Assembly (NCBI GenBank): GCA_947630935.1
Contig: CANRJL010000018.1
Location: forward strand, 1-12,730
DNA length: 12,730 nt
Source: an uncultured Bacilli bacterium
GTDB lineage: Bacteria; Bacillota_I; Bacilli_A; RF39; UBA660
Direction of reading: 5' to 3'
The stretch's first letter is position 1. Every line of letters begins with the position of its first letter. A program made the translations under genes and the position numbers. This document shows positions 1-7,259 of the stretch, piece by piece. Under the pieces are notes generated by a model. It made no database searches and was not told the DNA's origin. It saw only the letters and a program-made list of their open reading frames with translations.

Positions 1-701
1 GTGAATATTTAGATATTCATGGTGGAGGAGTTGATAATATTTTTCCCCATCATACTAATGAAATTGCCCAAAGTGAAGCTTATTTAGGTCATAAATGGTG
101 TAATTATTGGTTTCATAATGAACACTTAATGGATGAGTCTGGCAAAATGAGTAAAAGTAAAGGAGCCACTTTAACAGTATCTTTATTAAAAGACCAAGGT
201 TATTCCCCTTTAGCTTACCGGTTTATGTGTTTGAATAGCCATTATCGTAAGCAAATTGTTTTTAGCTATGATAATTTAGATAATGCTACAAATGCTTACA
301 ATAAATTAAAAAAGAAAGTTCAAAATTTACAAGAAGCTGGCGAGTTTGATAATAACCTATTTATTGCCTGGGATAATAAATTTAAAGAATGTTTAGAAGA
401 TGATTTAAATATTCCTAATGCCCTAACTTTAGTTTATGATTTATTAAAAAGTACCGTTAATAATACTACTAAAATAAAACTTCTTCAAAGTTGGGATAAA
501 GTTTTATCTTTAGATTTATTTCAGAAAGATGAACTAGATAAAGAGTTTGAAAAAGAAATATTAGAAGAAATTGCTAAAAGAGATGAAGCTAAAAAAGCCA
601 AAAATTATGAGTTAGCTGATGAAATAAGAAATAAATTAATGGCCAAAGGAGTTATTTTAAAAGATAGTAGAGAAAAAACTACCTACGAAATAATCAAATA
701 A
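1..701 (+). CDS. cysS: Cysteinyl-tRNA synthetase, C-terminal part (5' end outside window)
   Basis: The gene enters from the left edge in frame 3, so its start and the HIGH motif lie upstream of the window. It encodes the class I enzyme that charges tRNA-Cys with cysteine in the cytoplasm. The first visible residues are the conserved HGGGVD block and the PHHTNE segment, whose His and Glu belong to the catalytic zinc site in this family. The KMSKS ATP-binding loop follows at bases 144-158. The rest is the helical DALR/anticodon-binding region, and the C-terminus carries the family signature AxADEIRxKLxxKGV. The usual final Trp of that tail appears as Tyr. About 232 of the usual 460-470 residues are present. 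An in-frame ATG at 129 is internal and is not the start. The gene ends at TAA with no clear terminator before the Ku gene. Confidence 0.97.
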   Translation, partial: EYLDIHGGGVDNIFPHHTNEIAQSEAYLGHKWCNYWFHNEHLMDESGKMSKSKGATLTVSLLKDQGYSPLAYRFMCLNSHYRKQIVFSYDNLDNATNAYNKLKKKVQNLQEAGEFDNNLFIAWDNKFKECLEDDLNIPNALTLVYDLLKSTVNNTTKIKLLQSWDKVLSLDLFQKDELDKEFEKEILEEIAKRDEAKKAKNYELADEIRNKLMAKGVILKDSREKTTYEIIK

Positions 702-713
702 ATTTATCAAAGC

Positions 714-730
714 TTTAAATTTAATTTAAA
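714..730. repeat. Short AT-only inverted repeat upstream of the Ku gene
   Basis: TTTAAAT and ATTTAAA form a perfect 7-3-7 inverted repeat between cysS and the Ku gene, immediately before a TAGAAT (731-736) that resembles a -10 element. No good -35 hexamer sits at the right distance. It could be an operator or promoter part, but in DNA this AT-rich a chance match is quite possible. Confidence 0.2.
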
Positions 731-777
731 TAGAATAATAAATAACTTTTAAGGGAATATTACTAAGGGTGAAGTAT

Positions 778-1527
778 ATGCCAAACATTCATAGTAATAT
801 TTCTTTTGCGTTAGTTAATATTCCAGTAATAATGAACTCTGTTATTAAAAATAATGATACTGCTTTTAATCAACTTCATAAAAAATGTCTAAATAGAGTT
901 CGTTATTTAAAATATTGTCCTTATTGTCAAAAAAATTTAAAAGAAGCTGATATTATTAAAGGCTATGAATTTACAAAAGGAGAATATATAACTTTTGATA
1001 AAAGTGAATTAAATAAATTAAAACTAGATAATGAAAAAGAAATAGAGGTCATCTCTTTTGTTTTATTAAGTGCTATTGACCCTTGTTATTTTGAAAAAAG
1101 TTATTTGTTAGAAACTGAGCATAAATCTAAAGCTTATTATTTATTTTGTGAAGCTTTAAAGAAAACTAAACGAGTAGCCTTAGCTAAAACAATAATAGGC
1201 TCCAAATTTTATTATTGTATTTTAAGATTTACGGAGTTTGGCATTATTTTAACAACTCTTTATTTTGCAGAAGAAGTAAAATTATCAACTAAATTTACCA
1301 TGAGTAAAATAAACCCTAAAGAACTAGAGCTAGCTGTCAAATTAATTGATTCCTTAAAAGGCCCATTCGAGCCGGAAAAATATCAAGATGAATATAGGGA
1401 AAGACTTCAAAAAGCTATTACTAAAAAATTAAATGGTCAAACAATTAAAATTAATAAGAAAAAGTCTTCAAAACAAGTTAATGATTTAATGAAAGCTTTA
1501 GAAAAGAGTTTGAAACTTAAGAAATGA
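778..1527 (+). CDS. ku: Bacterial Ku protein (NHEJ DNA-end binding)
   Basis: This is a Ku-family protein of about 249 residues. Ku binds double-strand DNA ends as a ring-shaped homodimer and recruits LigD for non-homologous end joining. The N-terminus ISFALVNIPV (residues 8-17) matches the family's opening strand. KYCPYC (45-50), together with C37, resembles the degenerate zinc-finger region of bacterial Ku. KGYEF/KGEY follows, and the core ends with GPFEPEKYQDEYRERL. The tail after that is short and lysine-rich, as in minimal Ku proteins. An upstream in-frame GTG at 769 is possible. ATG at 778 is preferred because AAGGGTGA (765-772) then serves as ribosome binding site and the N-terminus aligns with other Ku proteins. 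The TGA stop overlaps the ATG of the ligase gene, so translation is probably coupled. Confidence 0.93.
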   Translation: MPNIHSNISFALVNIPVIMNSVIKNNDTAFNQLHKKCLNRVRYLKYCPYCQKNLKEADIIKGYEFTKGEYITFDKSELNKLKLDNEKEIEVISFVLLSAIDPCYFEKSYLLETEHKSKAYYLFCEALKKTKRVALAKTIIGSKFYYCILRFTEFGIILTTLYFAEEVKLSTKFTMSKINPKELELAVKLIDSLKGPFEPEKYQDEYRERLQKAITKKLNGQTIKINKKKSSKQVNDLMKALEKSLKLKK

Positions 1528-2408
1528 ATTTATTTAATAACCGCAATTGGACGCCCATGTTACTAAAAGAAATTAAAAAACCATTTAATAATCAAAATTA
1601 TTTATATGAAATTAAGTTTGATGGCATCCGCGCGCTTATTTTTGCTAGTCCCAAAAAAGTTCGAATATATAATCGGCATGCTGTTGAAATAACTAAGCTA
1701 TATCCTGAATTACAAGAAATTAAAAAACTAGTCAGTGTTGATACTATTTTTGATGGTGAACTAGTATTAATGCAAGATGGTAAACCTTCATTTCGCAATT
1801 TACAAATGCGTGCTCATTTAAAAAATCAAGCTAAAATTAATTATTTAAGTTTAAAAGAATCAGTAGTCTTTATGGCTTTTGATATTTTATATGAAGGTCA
1901 TAATTTAACTACAAAGCCTTTAATTAAACGTAAAGAAATACTTTGTAAATATCAAGAATCAGATGTTTTTAAAAAAGTATTTTATCTTTTAAATGATGGT
2001 CAAAAGCTGTATCAGGAAATTCAAAAATTAGCTTTAGAAGGAATGGTTGCCAAAGAAATTAATAGTCAATATTTAATTAATACCCGAAGTGCTAATTGGC
2101 TTAAAATTAAAAATTGGCATGAAGAAAGATTTTTAGTGGGTGGTTTTATTGCAAAAGAAAACTTAGCAACTATTTCTTTAATATTAGGAGAATTTAAAAA
2201 CAATAAATTACTTTATGTTGGCAAAGTAGTTTTAGCTAAAAAAAACCCTTTTTCTAAAAAAATTCAAAAAATGAAGTCTAGTAAAAATTTTTTTTCTGAT
2301 TATGTTGGCCCTGGTTATTTTATTAAACCAATATATTCCTGTGTTGTCATGTACTTAGAAAGAACAAGCAATAATCATTTAAGACAACCAATATTTAAAG
2401 AATATTAA
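1524..2408 (+). CDS. ligD: ATP-dependent DNA ligase, LigD ligase domain only
   Basis: This 294-residue ATP-dependent ligase seals DNA ends held by Ku. The nucleotidyltransferase motifs appear in order: motif I KFDGIR at 31-36 (K31 is the expected adenylated lysine), motif III FDGE at 76-79, motif IIIa FDILYEG at 119-125, motif IV EGMVAK at 172-177, and motif V WLKIK at 192-196. The OB-fold domain follows, and LRQPIF near 286-291 matches the LigD motif VI region. The polymerase (primase-like) and 3'-phosphoesterase domains found in large LigD proteins are absent here, and no separate gene for them is in the window. The start ATGA overlaps the Ku stop, giving a two-gene NHEJ operon. No terminator is evident after the stop. 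Confidence 0.93.
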   Translation: MNLFNNRNWTPMLLKEIKKPFNNQNYLYEIKFDGIRALIFASPKKVRIYNRHAVEITKLYPELQEIKKLVSVDTIFDGELVLMQDGKPSFRNLQMRAHLKNQAKINYLSLKESVVFMAFDILYEGHNLTTKPLIKRKEILCKYQESDVFKKVFYLLNDGQKLYQEIQKLALEGMVAKEINSQYLINTRSANWLKIKNWHEERFLVGGFIAKENLATISLILGEFKNNKLLYVGKVVLAKKNPFSKKIQKMKSSKNFFSDYVGPGYFIKPIYSCVVMYLERTSNNHLRQPIFKEY

Positions 2409-2427
2409 AACATTTAGCTTTCCATTC

Positions 2428-2456
2428 TTTACAATCTCATTATTTTTTGTTATGAT
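2428..2456 (+). promoter_or_regulatory. Sigma-70-type promoter for the coiled-coil gene
   Basis: TTTACA (2428-2433), a 17-base spacer and TATGAT (2451-2456) give a near-consensus housekeeping promoter. Transcription would start around 2463, leaving a short leader that contains the AAGTGAGGT ribosome binding site (2476-2484) before the GTG at 2493. It separates this unit from the NHEJ operon. Confidence 0.8.
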
Positions 2457-2492
2457 ATTATCGAGTAAAAAGAATAAGTGAGGTTGGTCTAA

Positions 2493-4547
2493 GTGCAAAT
2501 ACAAAAAAATTTCCAAAAACAAATTGATTTATTAATAGAAATGGCTGGAAGTGAAGCTAATTACGAAACTCTTTCAGAAGAATTGGCTGATTTAGAAAAG
2601 GAAATAACTGCTAAAAAAGAAGAAGTTAAAGATGCCAAAAAAGAAATGAAAGATGATAAATATATTAAAGATAATGACCGTATAATTGATGAAAATATTA
2701 AAATTGGGCTAGAAAATAAAATTCAAGTATATGAACATGAAAAAGATAAAATTATGAAAAATTTAACCAAAGCAAGTTTAGACGAAGAAGATACCCACCA
2801 AAGCTTAAATAATATTTTAAATCGCATAACATCTTTAAAAAAATTATTAGAAGCTTTAGAGGAAAAATTAAAACATAGTCAAAGAGAACCTTCTTTAAAA
2901 ACTTTCTATGAATCAATGATTGAAAAAGCTAATAAAGATTTAGAAGAATTAGCTCTGAAAAAAGAAAGTGTTAAAAAACAATATGATAAAGTAAAAGATA
3001 CATTGGCTTACTTTGGCAATAAAAGAAATGATTTAGAAGAAAAAATCAAGACTTTAAAAGCTAAATTAGAAGATACTTTAACTGCTCTTAAAACACCTAA
3101 TTTTTATGTTGATGAAGTCTTAAAAAAGAAAGATGAAGAAATAGTTGATACTTTATCACAAGAATTAGAAGATTTAGAACAAGAACGTTTAAAGATTATT
3201 ACTGACCCTGTCTATATTGGTCATGAAGCCATGAAATTATACTTAGAAAATGATTTGCCAGCTTCTCTTGCTGCTATTAAAGAGTTAGTAACTATTGTTA
3301 AAGCTAAACCATACATGACGGAAGATAAAAGCAAATTAAAACCGCTTTTAGAACAAGCTGAACTTAAATTAGAAGAATTTGCTAATATAATGGATAATAA
3401 TACCTATTTAGGTAAAGATACTAAAATTATCGAAGAACGCAAAAGTTATATTAAAGAACAATTAGATGAAATAGCTAAGAAAGAAAAAACAATTCAAACT
3501 GAAATCGAAAAGATAGACCAAGAAACTGTTAAAATGATTTCTAATCGATTAAATGAAGTTGAAACATTGTATAATCAATTAAAAGAAGAATATGATGAAT
3601 ATAAAGAAATTGTTTTTGAGGAAGATGATACAGCTTCTAAAAGAAAAAAAACTACCTTACAAACAGCTTATAATCGTAAAAAAGAAGAAATGGATGCTGT
3701 CTATAAAGTATTCCAAGCCTATCAAAGTGAATTAGAAGAAGCTATCATAAAATCTAAAAAATTAGAAATTGATTTGTTAGAAAATATGCAAGCTAAAAAA
3801 CAACAATTATTAAAAGAAGCTGATGAATTAAAAATTGATAAAACAGTTAAATCAAAAACTAAAGATATTTTAGCTATGGAAAAGGATAAAGCTACATTAA
3901 AACAATTATCTGATACTGTAGATGCTATTAAACATGCTCAAAAGTATTCTAAAAATGTTTTAGATATATATCAAGAAATTGAAAAATTACTAACTAAAGA
4001 AGCTTCTTTAGAAGAACAAGAAGAAACTTTAGATGCTAAAGATTTTGTCAATTTAGAAGAATTCCGTATTCCAAATAATGAAGAGGAAGATAATCAAGAA
4101 CAGTTAACCGAAGAAAAAGAACCATCATCTTCTCCAGAAATTGTCAATAATAGCCCTGAAGTTACTCCATCACCAGAAGAATCTTTAATTAAAATTGACC
4201 CAGCAATTACCGAAGAACAACCTCTTCCTATTGCCGAAAAAATTCTTCAAACAGCTGATGAGAATTTAGAAGATACATTAGTCTTTCCACCTCGTCAATC
4301 TATCGAGCCTGAAATAGAAAGATATAAGGTTATTTCTGTTGAAGAATTGCCTATCAATTCGAAAAAAGGAGAAAATTTAGATACTTTAGATGCTTCCCTA
4401 GACCAACCAGTAAAAGAAGATACTATGGAAACATTAGATACTATCCCACCATTAGCTGAGCAACCTGTTTCTAATGAGCAAACCGACGAAAGCGAATATT
4501 TAAGTTTTAATGATATATTAAATGGAGATGGTTTAAATGGGGATTAA
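2493..4547 (+). CDS. Large coiled-coil protein with acidic C-terminal tail, function unknown
   Basis: This 684-residue protein is not recognised as a member of a named family. Residues 1 to about 515 are almost continuous charged heptad sequence rich in Glu, Lys and Leu, typical of long coiled coils. A less charged patch near 235-285 (around ITDPVYIGHEAM) may be a small globular break. From about 520 the sequence becomes acidic and rich in Glu, Pro, Ser and Thr, probably disordered, and it ends with the distinctive SFNDILNGDGLNGD. There is no signal peptide, membrane segment or Walker A motif, so it is not an SMC ATPase. A cytoplasmic scaffold or division/segregation role is only a guess. Start GTG at 2493 is chosen because AAGTGAGGT lies 8 bases upstream and a strong promoter precedes it. 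The 3' end overlaps the next gene by 11 bases. Confidence 0.85.
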   Translation: MQIQKNFQKQIDLLIEMAGSEANYETLSEELADLEKEITAKKEEVKDAKKEMKDDKYIKDNDRIIDENIKIGLENKIQVYEHEKDKIMKNLTKASLDEEDTHQSLNNILNRITSLKKLLEALEEKLKHSQREPSLKTFYESMIEKANKDLEELALKKESVKKQYDKVKDTLAYFGNKRNDLEEKIKTLKAKLEDTLTALKTPNFYVDEVLKKKDEEIVDTLSQELEDLEQERLKIITDPVYIGHEAMKLYLENDLPASLAAIKELVTIVKAKPYMTEDKSKLKPLLEQAELKLEEFANIMDNNTYLGKDTKIIEERKSYIKEQLDEIAKKEKTIQTEIEKIDQETVKMISNRLNEVETLYNQLKEEYDEYKEIVFEEDDTASKRKKTTLQTAYNRKKEEMDAVYKVFQAYQSELEEAIIKSKKLEIDLLENMQAKKQQLLKEADELKIDKTVKSKTKDILAMEKDKATLKQLSDTVDAIKHAQKYSKNVLDIYQEIEKLLTKEASLEEQEETLDAKDFVNLEEFRIPNNEEEDNQEQLTEEKEPSSSPEIVNNSPEVTPSPEESLIKIDPAITEEQPLPIAEKILQTADENLEDTLVFPPRQSIEPEIERYKVISVEELPINSKKGENLDTLDASLDQPVKEDTMETLDTIPPLAEQPVSNEQTDESEYLSFNDILNGDGLNGD

Positions 4548-4782
4548 AATTAATACAATAATAACTCTTTCAAATAATAAACAATACGTTGTTTTAAGTG
4601 AAACAATGTATCAAGGAGTAAAATATTTCTTAGTAATGGGGATGGCTGATAAAGAAGTAATTTCTTCAGATGTTGCGATATTTAAAGAAGAAATGGAAGG
4701 CTTAGATACTTATGTAGTAAAAGTAACTGATTCTGCTTTAATGGCAACTTTAACAAATTTATTAAAAAATCAAATGGAGTAG
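4537..4782 (+). CDS. Small DUF1292-like protein
   Basis: This 81-residue protein starts inside the end of the coiled-coil gene and is read in another frame. GGAG at 4524-4527 lies 9 bases before its ATG, so translation is probably coupled. The alternating strand pattern (ITLSNNKQYVVLSE, then KYFLVMG, then TYVVKVTD, and a final helix ending in LTNLLKNQ) resembles the DUF1292 family of small Firmicutes proteins, which are read as text-book 'uncharacterised'. The resemblance is by eye and not certain. There is no signal peptide or membrane segment. The overlap and shared promoter suggest that it works with, or is dosed with, the coiled-coil protein. Its stop codon TAG lies inside the loop of the terminator hairpin. 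Confidence 0.75.
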   Translation: MGIKINTIITLSNNKQYVVLSETMYQGVKYFLVMGMADKEVISSDVAIFKEEMEGLDTYVVKVTDSALMATLTNLLKNQME

Positions 4783-4798
4783 AAATATCCATTTTTTT
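4772..4798 (+). terminator. Rho-independent terminator overlapping the stop of the DUF1292-like gene
   Basis: AAATGGA (4772-4778) pairs with TCCATTT (4788-4794) around a 9-base loop, and the run of T continues to 4798. The stem is short and has only two G-C pairs, so termination may be partial. The stop codon of the upstream gene lies in the loop. Confidence 0.55.
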
Positions 4799-4808
4799 GA
4801 TGTATAAT
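4780..4808 (+). promoter_or_regulatory. Probable promoter for rubrerythrin
   Basis: A perfect TATAAT (4803-4808) has TAGAAA (4780-4785), a 4/6 match to the -35 box, 17 bases upstream. A ribosome binding site, AAAGAGAGG (4817-4825), follows 9 bases before the ATG. The -35 box would sit in the terminator loop of the preceding unit. No PerR- or Fur-like box was clearly seen. Confidence 0.55.
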
Positions 4809-4834
4809 ATTTTCTGAAAGAGAGGTTATAATTT

Positions 4835-5374
4835 ATGGAATTAAAAGGAAGTAAAACAGAAAGTAATTTAATGGCTGCTTTTGCAGGAGAAAGTCAAGCA
4901 AGAAATAAATATACTTACTATGCTTCAAAAGCAAGAAAAGAAGGTTATGAACAAATTGCTAGTATCTTTGAAGAAACAGCAAATAATGAAAAAGAACATG
5001 CTAAGATATGGTTCAAATTATTAAATAATGGTGATATTCCTGATACTTTAACTAATTTAAAAGATGCAGCTAATGGTGAAAATTATGAATGGACAGACAT
5101 GTATAAGAGTTTTGCCGAAACTGCTCGTGAAGAAGGTTTTGATGATATTGCTGATTTATTTGCCAGTGTTGGTGAAATAGAAAAACATCATGAAGAACGT
5201 TATTTAAAATTAGTTGGTAATATTGAAAATAATTTAGTATTTGAACGTGGCGAAGAAAAAGTTTGGATATGCCGCAATTGTGGCCATATTTATGTTGGTA
5301 ATAAAGCTCCTGAAGTATGCCCAGTTTGCAATCATCCTCAAAGCTATATGGAATTAAAAGCTGAAAATTATTAA
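4835..5374 (+). CDS. rbr: Rubrerythrin
   Basis: Rubrerythrin is a cytoplasmic non-heme iron peroxidase that reduces hydrogen peroxide in anaerobes. The 179-residue protein has both standard parts. The N-terminal ferritin-like four-helix domain carries the diiron ligands: E19 in GESQAR, E52 and H55 in NEKEH, E95, and E116 and H119 in EKHHEERY. The C-terminal rubredoxin domain carries its four iron ligands as CxxC pairs at C146/C149 and C162/C165. Length and domain order are those of classical rubrerythrin. It is a single-gene unit, with its own TATAAT promoter and a T-box-controlled lysS unit following. No terminator is visible after it. It suggests an anaerobic or microaerophilic host that meets occasional oxygen. 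Confidence 0.97.
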   Translation: MELKGSKTESNLMAAFAGESQARNKYTYYASKARKEGYEQIASIFEETANNEKEHAKIWFKLLNNGDIPDTLTNLKDAANGENYEWTDMYKSFAETAREEGFDDIADLFASVGEIEKHHEERYLKLVGNIENNLVFERGEEKVWICRNCGHIYVGNKAPEVCPVCNHPQSYMELKAENY

Positions 5375-5391
5375 TTTAGAAATATTATAAA

Positions 5392-5420
5392 TTGACATAA
5401 GTCCCAAAAAAAGGTATATT
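5392..5420 (+). promoter_or_regulatory. Promoter of the lysS T-box leader
   Basis: TTGACA (5392-5397, perfect), a 17-base spacer and TATATT (5415-5420, 5/6) form a strong housekeeping promoter. Transcription would start near 5427, just before the base of Stem I. Confidence 0.85.
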
Positions 5421-5430
5421 ATTGGCATAA

Positions 5431-5642
5431 ACACAGCGAAAATATAAGTAGTTATAACCATTCTTTTAAAGAGAGATAAGGATTGGTGGAACCTTATTAA
5501 AGAACTTATAATGAAAAAAGATATTGGAGTGTAGTTGGTTGTTCCATTATAACAAAAAAAGAGCATAATTTAATTATGAAAAAAGGTGGTACCGCGGACT
5601 TTAAGAGGTTGTTCGTCCTTTATTGGACGAGAGCCTCTTTTT
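5431..5642 (+). promoter_or_regulatory. T-box riboswitch, lysine-specific, controlling lysS
   Basis: This leader senses uncharged tRNA-Lys. Stem I begins with ACAC (5431-5434) pairing with GTGT (5529-5532). The specifier loop is flanked by AATAT/ATATT below and GTTATAA (5451-5457)/TTATAAT (5506-5512) above. Its 5' side is AGTA (5447-5450) and its 3' side is GAA (5513-5515), then the specifier AAA (5516-5518) and a purine. AAA is a Lys codon and agrees with the downstream gene. The AGAGAG motif (5470-5475) and the apical TTGGTGGAA (5483-5491) are also standard. A small hairpin, CATAA/TTATG (5564-5578), fits Stem III. The T-box motif AGGTGGTACCGCGG spans 5584-5597. For the antiterminator, AAAGG (5582-5586) pairs with CCTTT (5617-5621) and GCGGA (5594-5598) with TTCGT (5612-5616), leaving the 7-base bulge TGGTACC to bind the tRNA end. 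The intergenic stretch 5375-5664 holds only the promoter, this leader and the lysS ribosome binding site. Confidence 0.96.
5603..5642 (+). terminator. Regulated terminator of the T-box leader
   Basis: AAGAGG (5603-5608) pairs with CCTCTT (5634-5639), and TCGTCC (5613-5618) pairs with GGACGA (5625-5630), with a small internal loop between them and a T-run to 5642. The 5' arm TCGTCC is the same segment used by the antiterminator, so the two structures exclude each other. Confidence 0.92.
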
Positions 5643-5664
5643 ATTTAAGAAAGGAAGTATTTTA

Positions 5665-7152
5665 ATGAGAACTTTTAGTGAACAAGAACAAGTAAGAAGA
5701 CAAAAAAAGGATGCCCTTATAGCCAATGGTTTAGACCCTTTTGGTAAGCGCTTTATAAAAGATGCCTATAGTACGGAAATAAAAGAAAAATATCAAGCAC
5801 TTTCTCATGATGATTTTGCTAAAATCGATGATATTTATACAGTAGCTGGTCGAATTATGTTTATCAGAAAAATGGGTAAAGCCTCATTTTTTACCATTCA
5901 AGATAAAATGGGTAAAATTCAAATATATATTTCAATTAATGATGTTGGCGAACAAACCTATTCCTTATTTAAAACAGCTGATATTGGTGATATAGTTGGG
6001 GTAAAAGGCAAAGTCATGAAAACTGGGACTGGTGAAGTAACTTTAAAATGTCTAGAATATACCCATTTAGTAAAAGCCTTGCGCCCTTTACCTGAAAAAT
6101 TTCATGGTTTAACTGATATCGAAGAACGCTACCGCCGTCGTTATGTTGACTTAATTATGAATGAAGATTCCAAAAGAATTGCTTTTGAACGTCCAAAAAT
6201 AATTCAATGTATTAGAAATTTTATGGCTGACCAAGGTTTTACCGAAGTTGAAACACCTGTTTTAAGTAACTTATTAACTGGTGCTTCTGCTCGCCCATTT
6301 ATTACTCATCATAACACCCAAGATATGGATATGTATCTAAGAATTGCTTTAGAAGTTCCTCTAAAAAAACTTTTAGTTGGTGGTATGGAAGCTGTTTATG
6401 AAATAGGTCGAGTATTTAGAAATGAAGGAATGGACCCTAAACATAACCCAGAATTTACTTTAATGGAAGCTTATTTAGCTTATTCTGATTTAGAAGGAAT
6501 GATGGACTTAACTGAAAAAATGTTTCAAACAATTGCTCAAAAAATCTATAATAAATATATTTTCCATTGGCAAGATAAAGATATTGATTTAAGTGGTAAA
6601 TGGCGAAGAATTAGTATGGTTGATGCCATAAAAGATAAAACTGGAATTGATTTTTCTGAACAAATTACATTACAACAAGCTATAGAATTAGCGGCCAAGC
6701 ATGATATTCCTCTTTTAGAACATCAAAAAAGTGTTGGTCATATTATGAATTTATTCTTTGAAAAATATGTTGAAGAAACATTAATAGAACCGACATTTTT
6801 ATATGGCCATCCATTAGAAATTTCCCCACTTACGAAAAAAAATGCTCAAGATTCGCGATTTGTTGACCGCTTTGAATTATTTATTGGAGGTAAAGAATTT
6901 GCTAATGCTTATACAGAATTAAATGACCCAGATGACCAATATAATCGTTTTGAAGAACAATTAAAAGAACGCGATTTAGGAAATGAAGAAGCTAACGATA
7001 TTGATATGGACTTTATTGAAGCCTTAGAATATGGAATGCCTCCTGCAGGAGGAATTGGTTATGGTATTGACCGCTTATGTATGTTATTTACTGAACAAGA
7101 TTCTATTCGTGATGTTATCCTATTTCCAACTATGAAAAATAAAAATGATTAA
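5665..7152 (+). CDS. lysS: Lysyl-tRNA synthetase, class II
   Basis: This 495-residue class II enzyme charges tRNA-Lys using ATP and acts as a homodimer in the cytoplasm. The N-terminal OB-fold anticodon-binding domain (about 50-140) includes VAGRIMFIRKMGKASF. The linker ALRPLPEKFHGL and the RYRRRYVDL segment are LysRS hallmarks. Motif 2 is seen as FRNEGMDPKHNPEFT (about 250-265), and motif 3 as GGIGYGIDRL (about 461-472). Length matches the family. ATG at 5665 is the start, with AAGGAAG at 5651-5657. An in-frame upstream TTG at 5623 lies inside the terminator hairpin and is rejected. Expression is controlled by the tRNA-Lys-responsive leader, and a strong terminator closes the single-gene unit. 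Confidence 0.98.
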   Translation: MRTFSEQEQVRRQKKDALIANGLDPFGKRFIKDAYSTEIKEKYQALSHDDFAKIDDIYTVAGRIMFIRKMGKASFFTIQDKMGKIQIYISINDVGEQTYSLFKTADIGDIVGVKGKVMKTGTGEVTLKCLEYTHLVKALRPLPEKFHGLTDIEERYRRRYVDLIMNEDSKRIAFERPKIIQCIRNFMADQGFTEVETPVLSNLLTGASARPFITHHNTQDMDMYLRIALEVPLKKLLVGGMEAVYEIGRVFRNEGMDPKHNPEFTLMEAYLAYSDLEGMMDLTEKMFQTIAQKIYNKYIFHWQDKDIDLSGKWRRISMVDAIKDKTGIDFSEQITLQQAIELAAKHDIPLLEHQKSVGHIMNLFFEKYVEETLIEPTFLYGHPLEISPLTKKNAQDSRFVDRFELFIGGKEFANAYTELNDPDDQYNRFEEQLKERDLGNEEANDIDMDFIEALEYGMPPAGGIGYGIDRLCMLFTEQDSIRDVILFPTMKNKND

Positions 7153-7161
7153 AAATTTAGT

Positions 7162-7218
7162 AACTTTTGCTAATTTTCACTGAATTTTCACCGAAAATAA
7201 GCAAAAGTTCTTTTTTTT
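7162..7218 (+). terminator. Strong rho-independent terminator after lysS
   Basis: AACTTTTGCT (7162-7171) pairs with AGCAAAAGTT (7200-7209). The stem extends after one A·A mismatch by ATTTTC (7173-7178) with GAAAAT (7193-7198). A C and eight T follow (7211-7218). Confidence 0.92.
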
Positions 7219-7231
7219 CCCCTTTTGCTTG

Positions 7232-7240
7232 TGCTATAAT
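7232..7240 (+). promoter_or_regulatory. Extended -10 promoter for the transporter gene
   Basis: TGC followed by a perfect TATAAT (7235-7240) is an extended -10 element. At the -35 position lies only the T-run of the preceding terminator, so recognition would rely on the TG extension. Transcription would start near 7247, just before the GAAGGAGG ribosome binding site. Confidence 0.65.
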
Positions 7241-7259
7241 TTACTTGAAGGAGGAAAAA

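Noticed and set aside
769..777. GTG at 769 as start of Ku
   Set aside because: It overlaps the AAGGGTGA that fits as ribosome binding site for ATG 778, and the shorter protein aligns better with Ku N-termini.
1598..1798. 66-codon open frame on the minus strand
   Set aside because: It lies antisense inside the ligase gene, has no ribosome binding site pattern, and its composition is just the complement of a conserved domain.
5354..5566. 70-codon open frame on the minus strand
   Set aside because: It covers the end of rubrerythrin, the lysS promoter and Stem I of the T-box, all of which explain the sequence fully.
5623..5664. Upstream TTG start for LysRS
   Set aside because: It falls inside the T-box terminator hairpin. 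ATG 5665 has a good ribosome binding site.
7167..7259. Upstream TTG start for the transporter
   Set aside because: It lies inside the lysS terminator and ahead of the transporter promoter. ATG 7260 follows GAAGGAGG.
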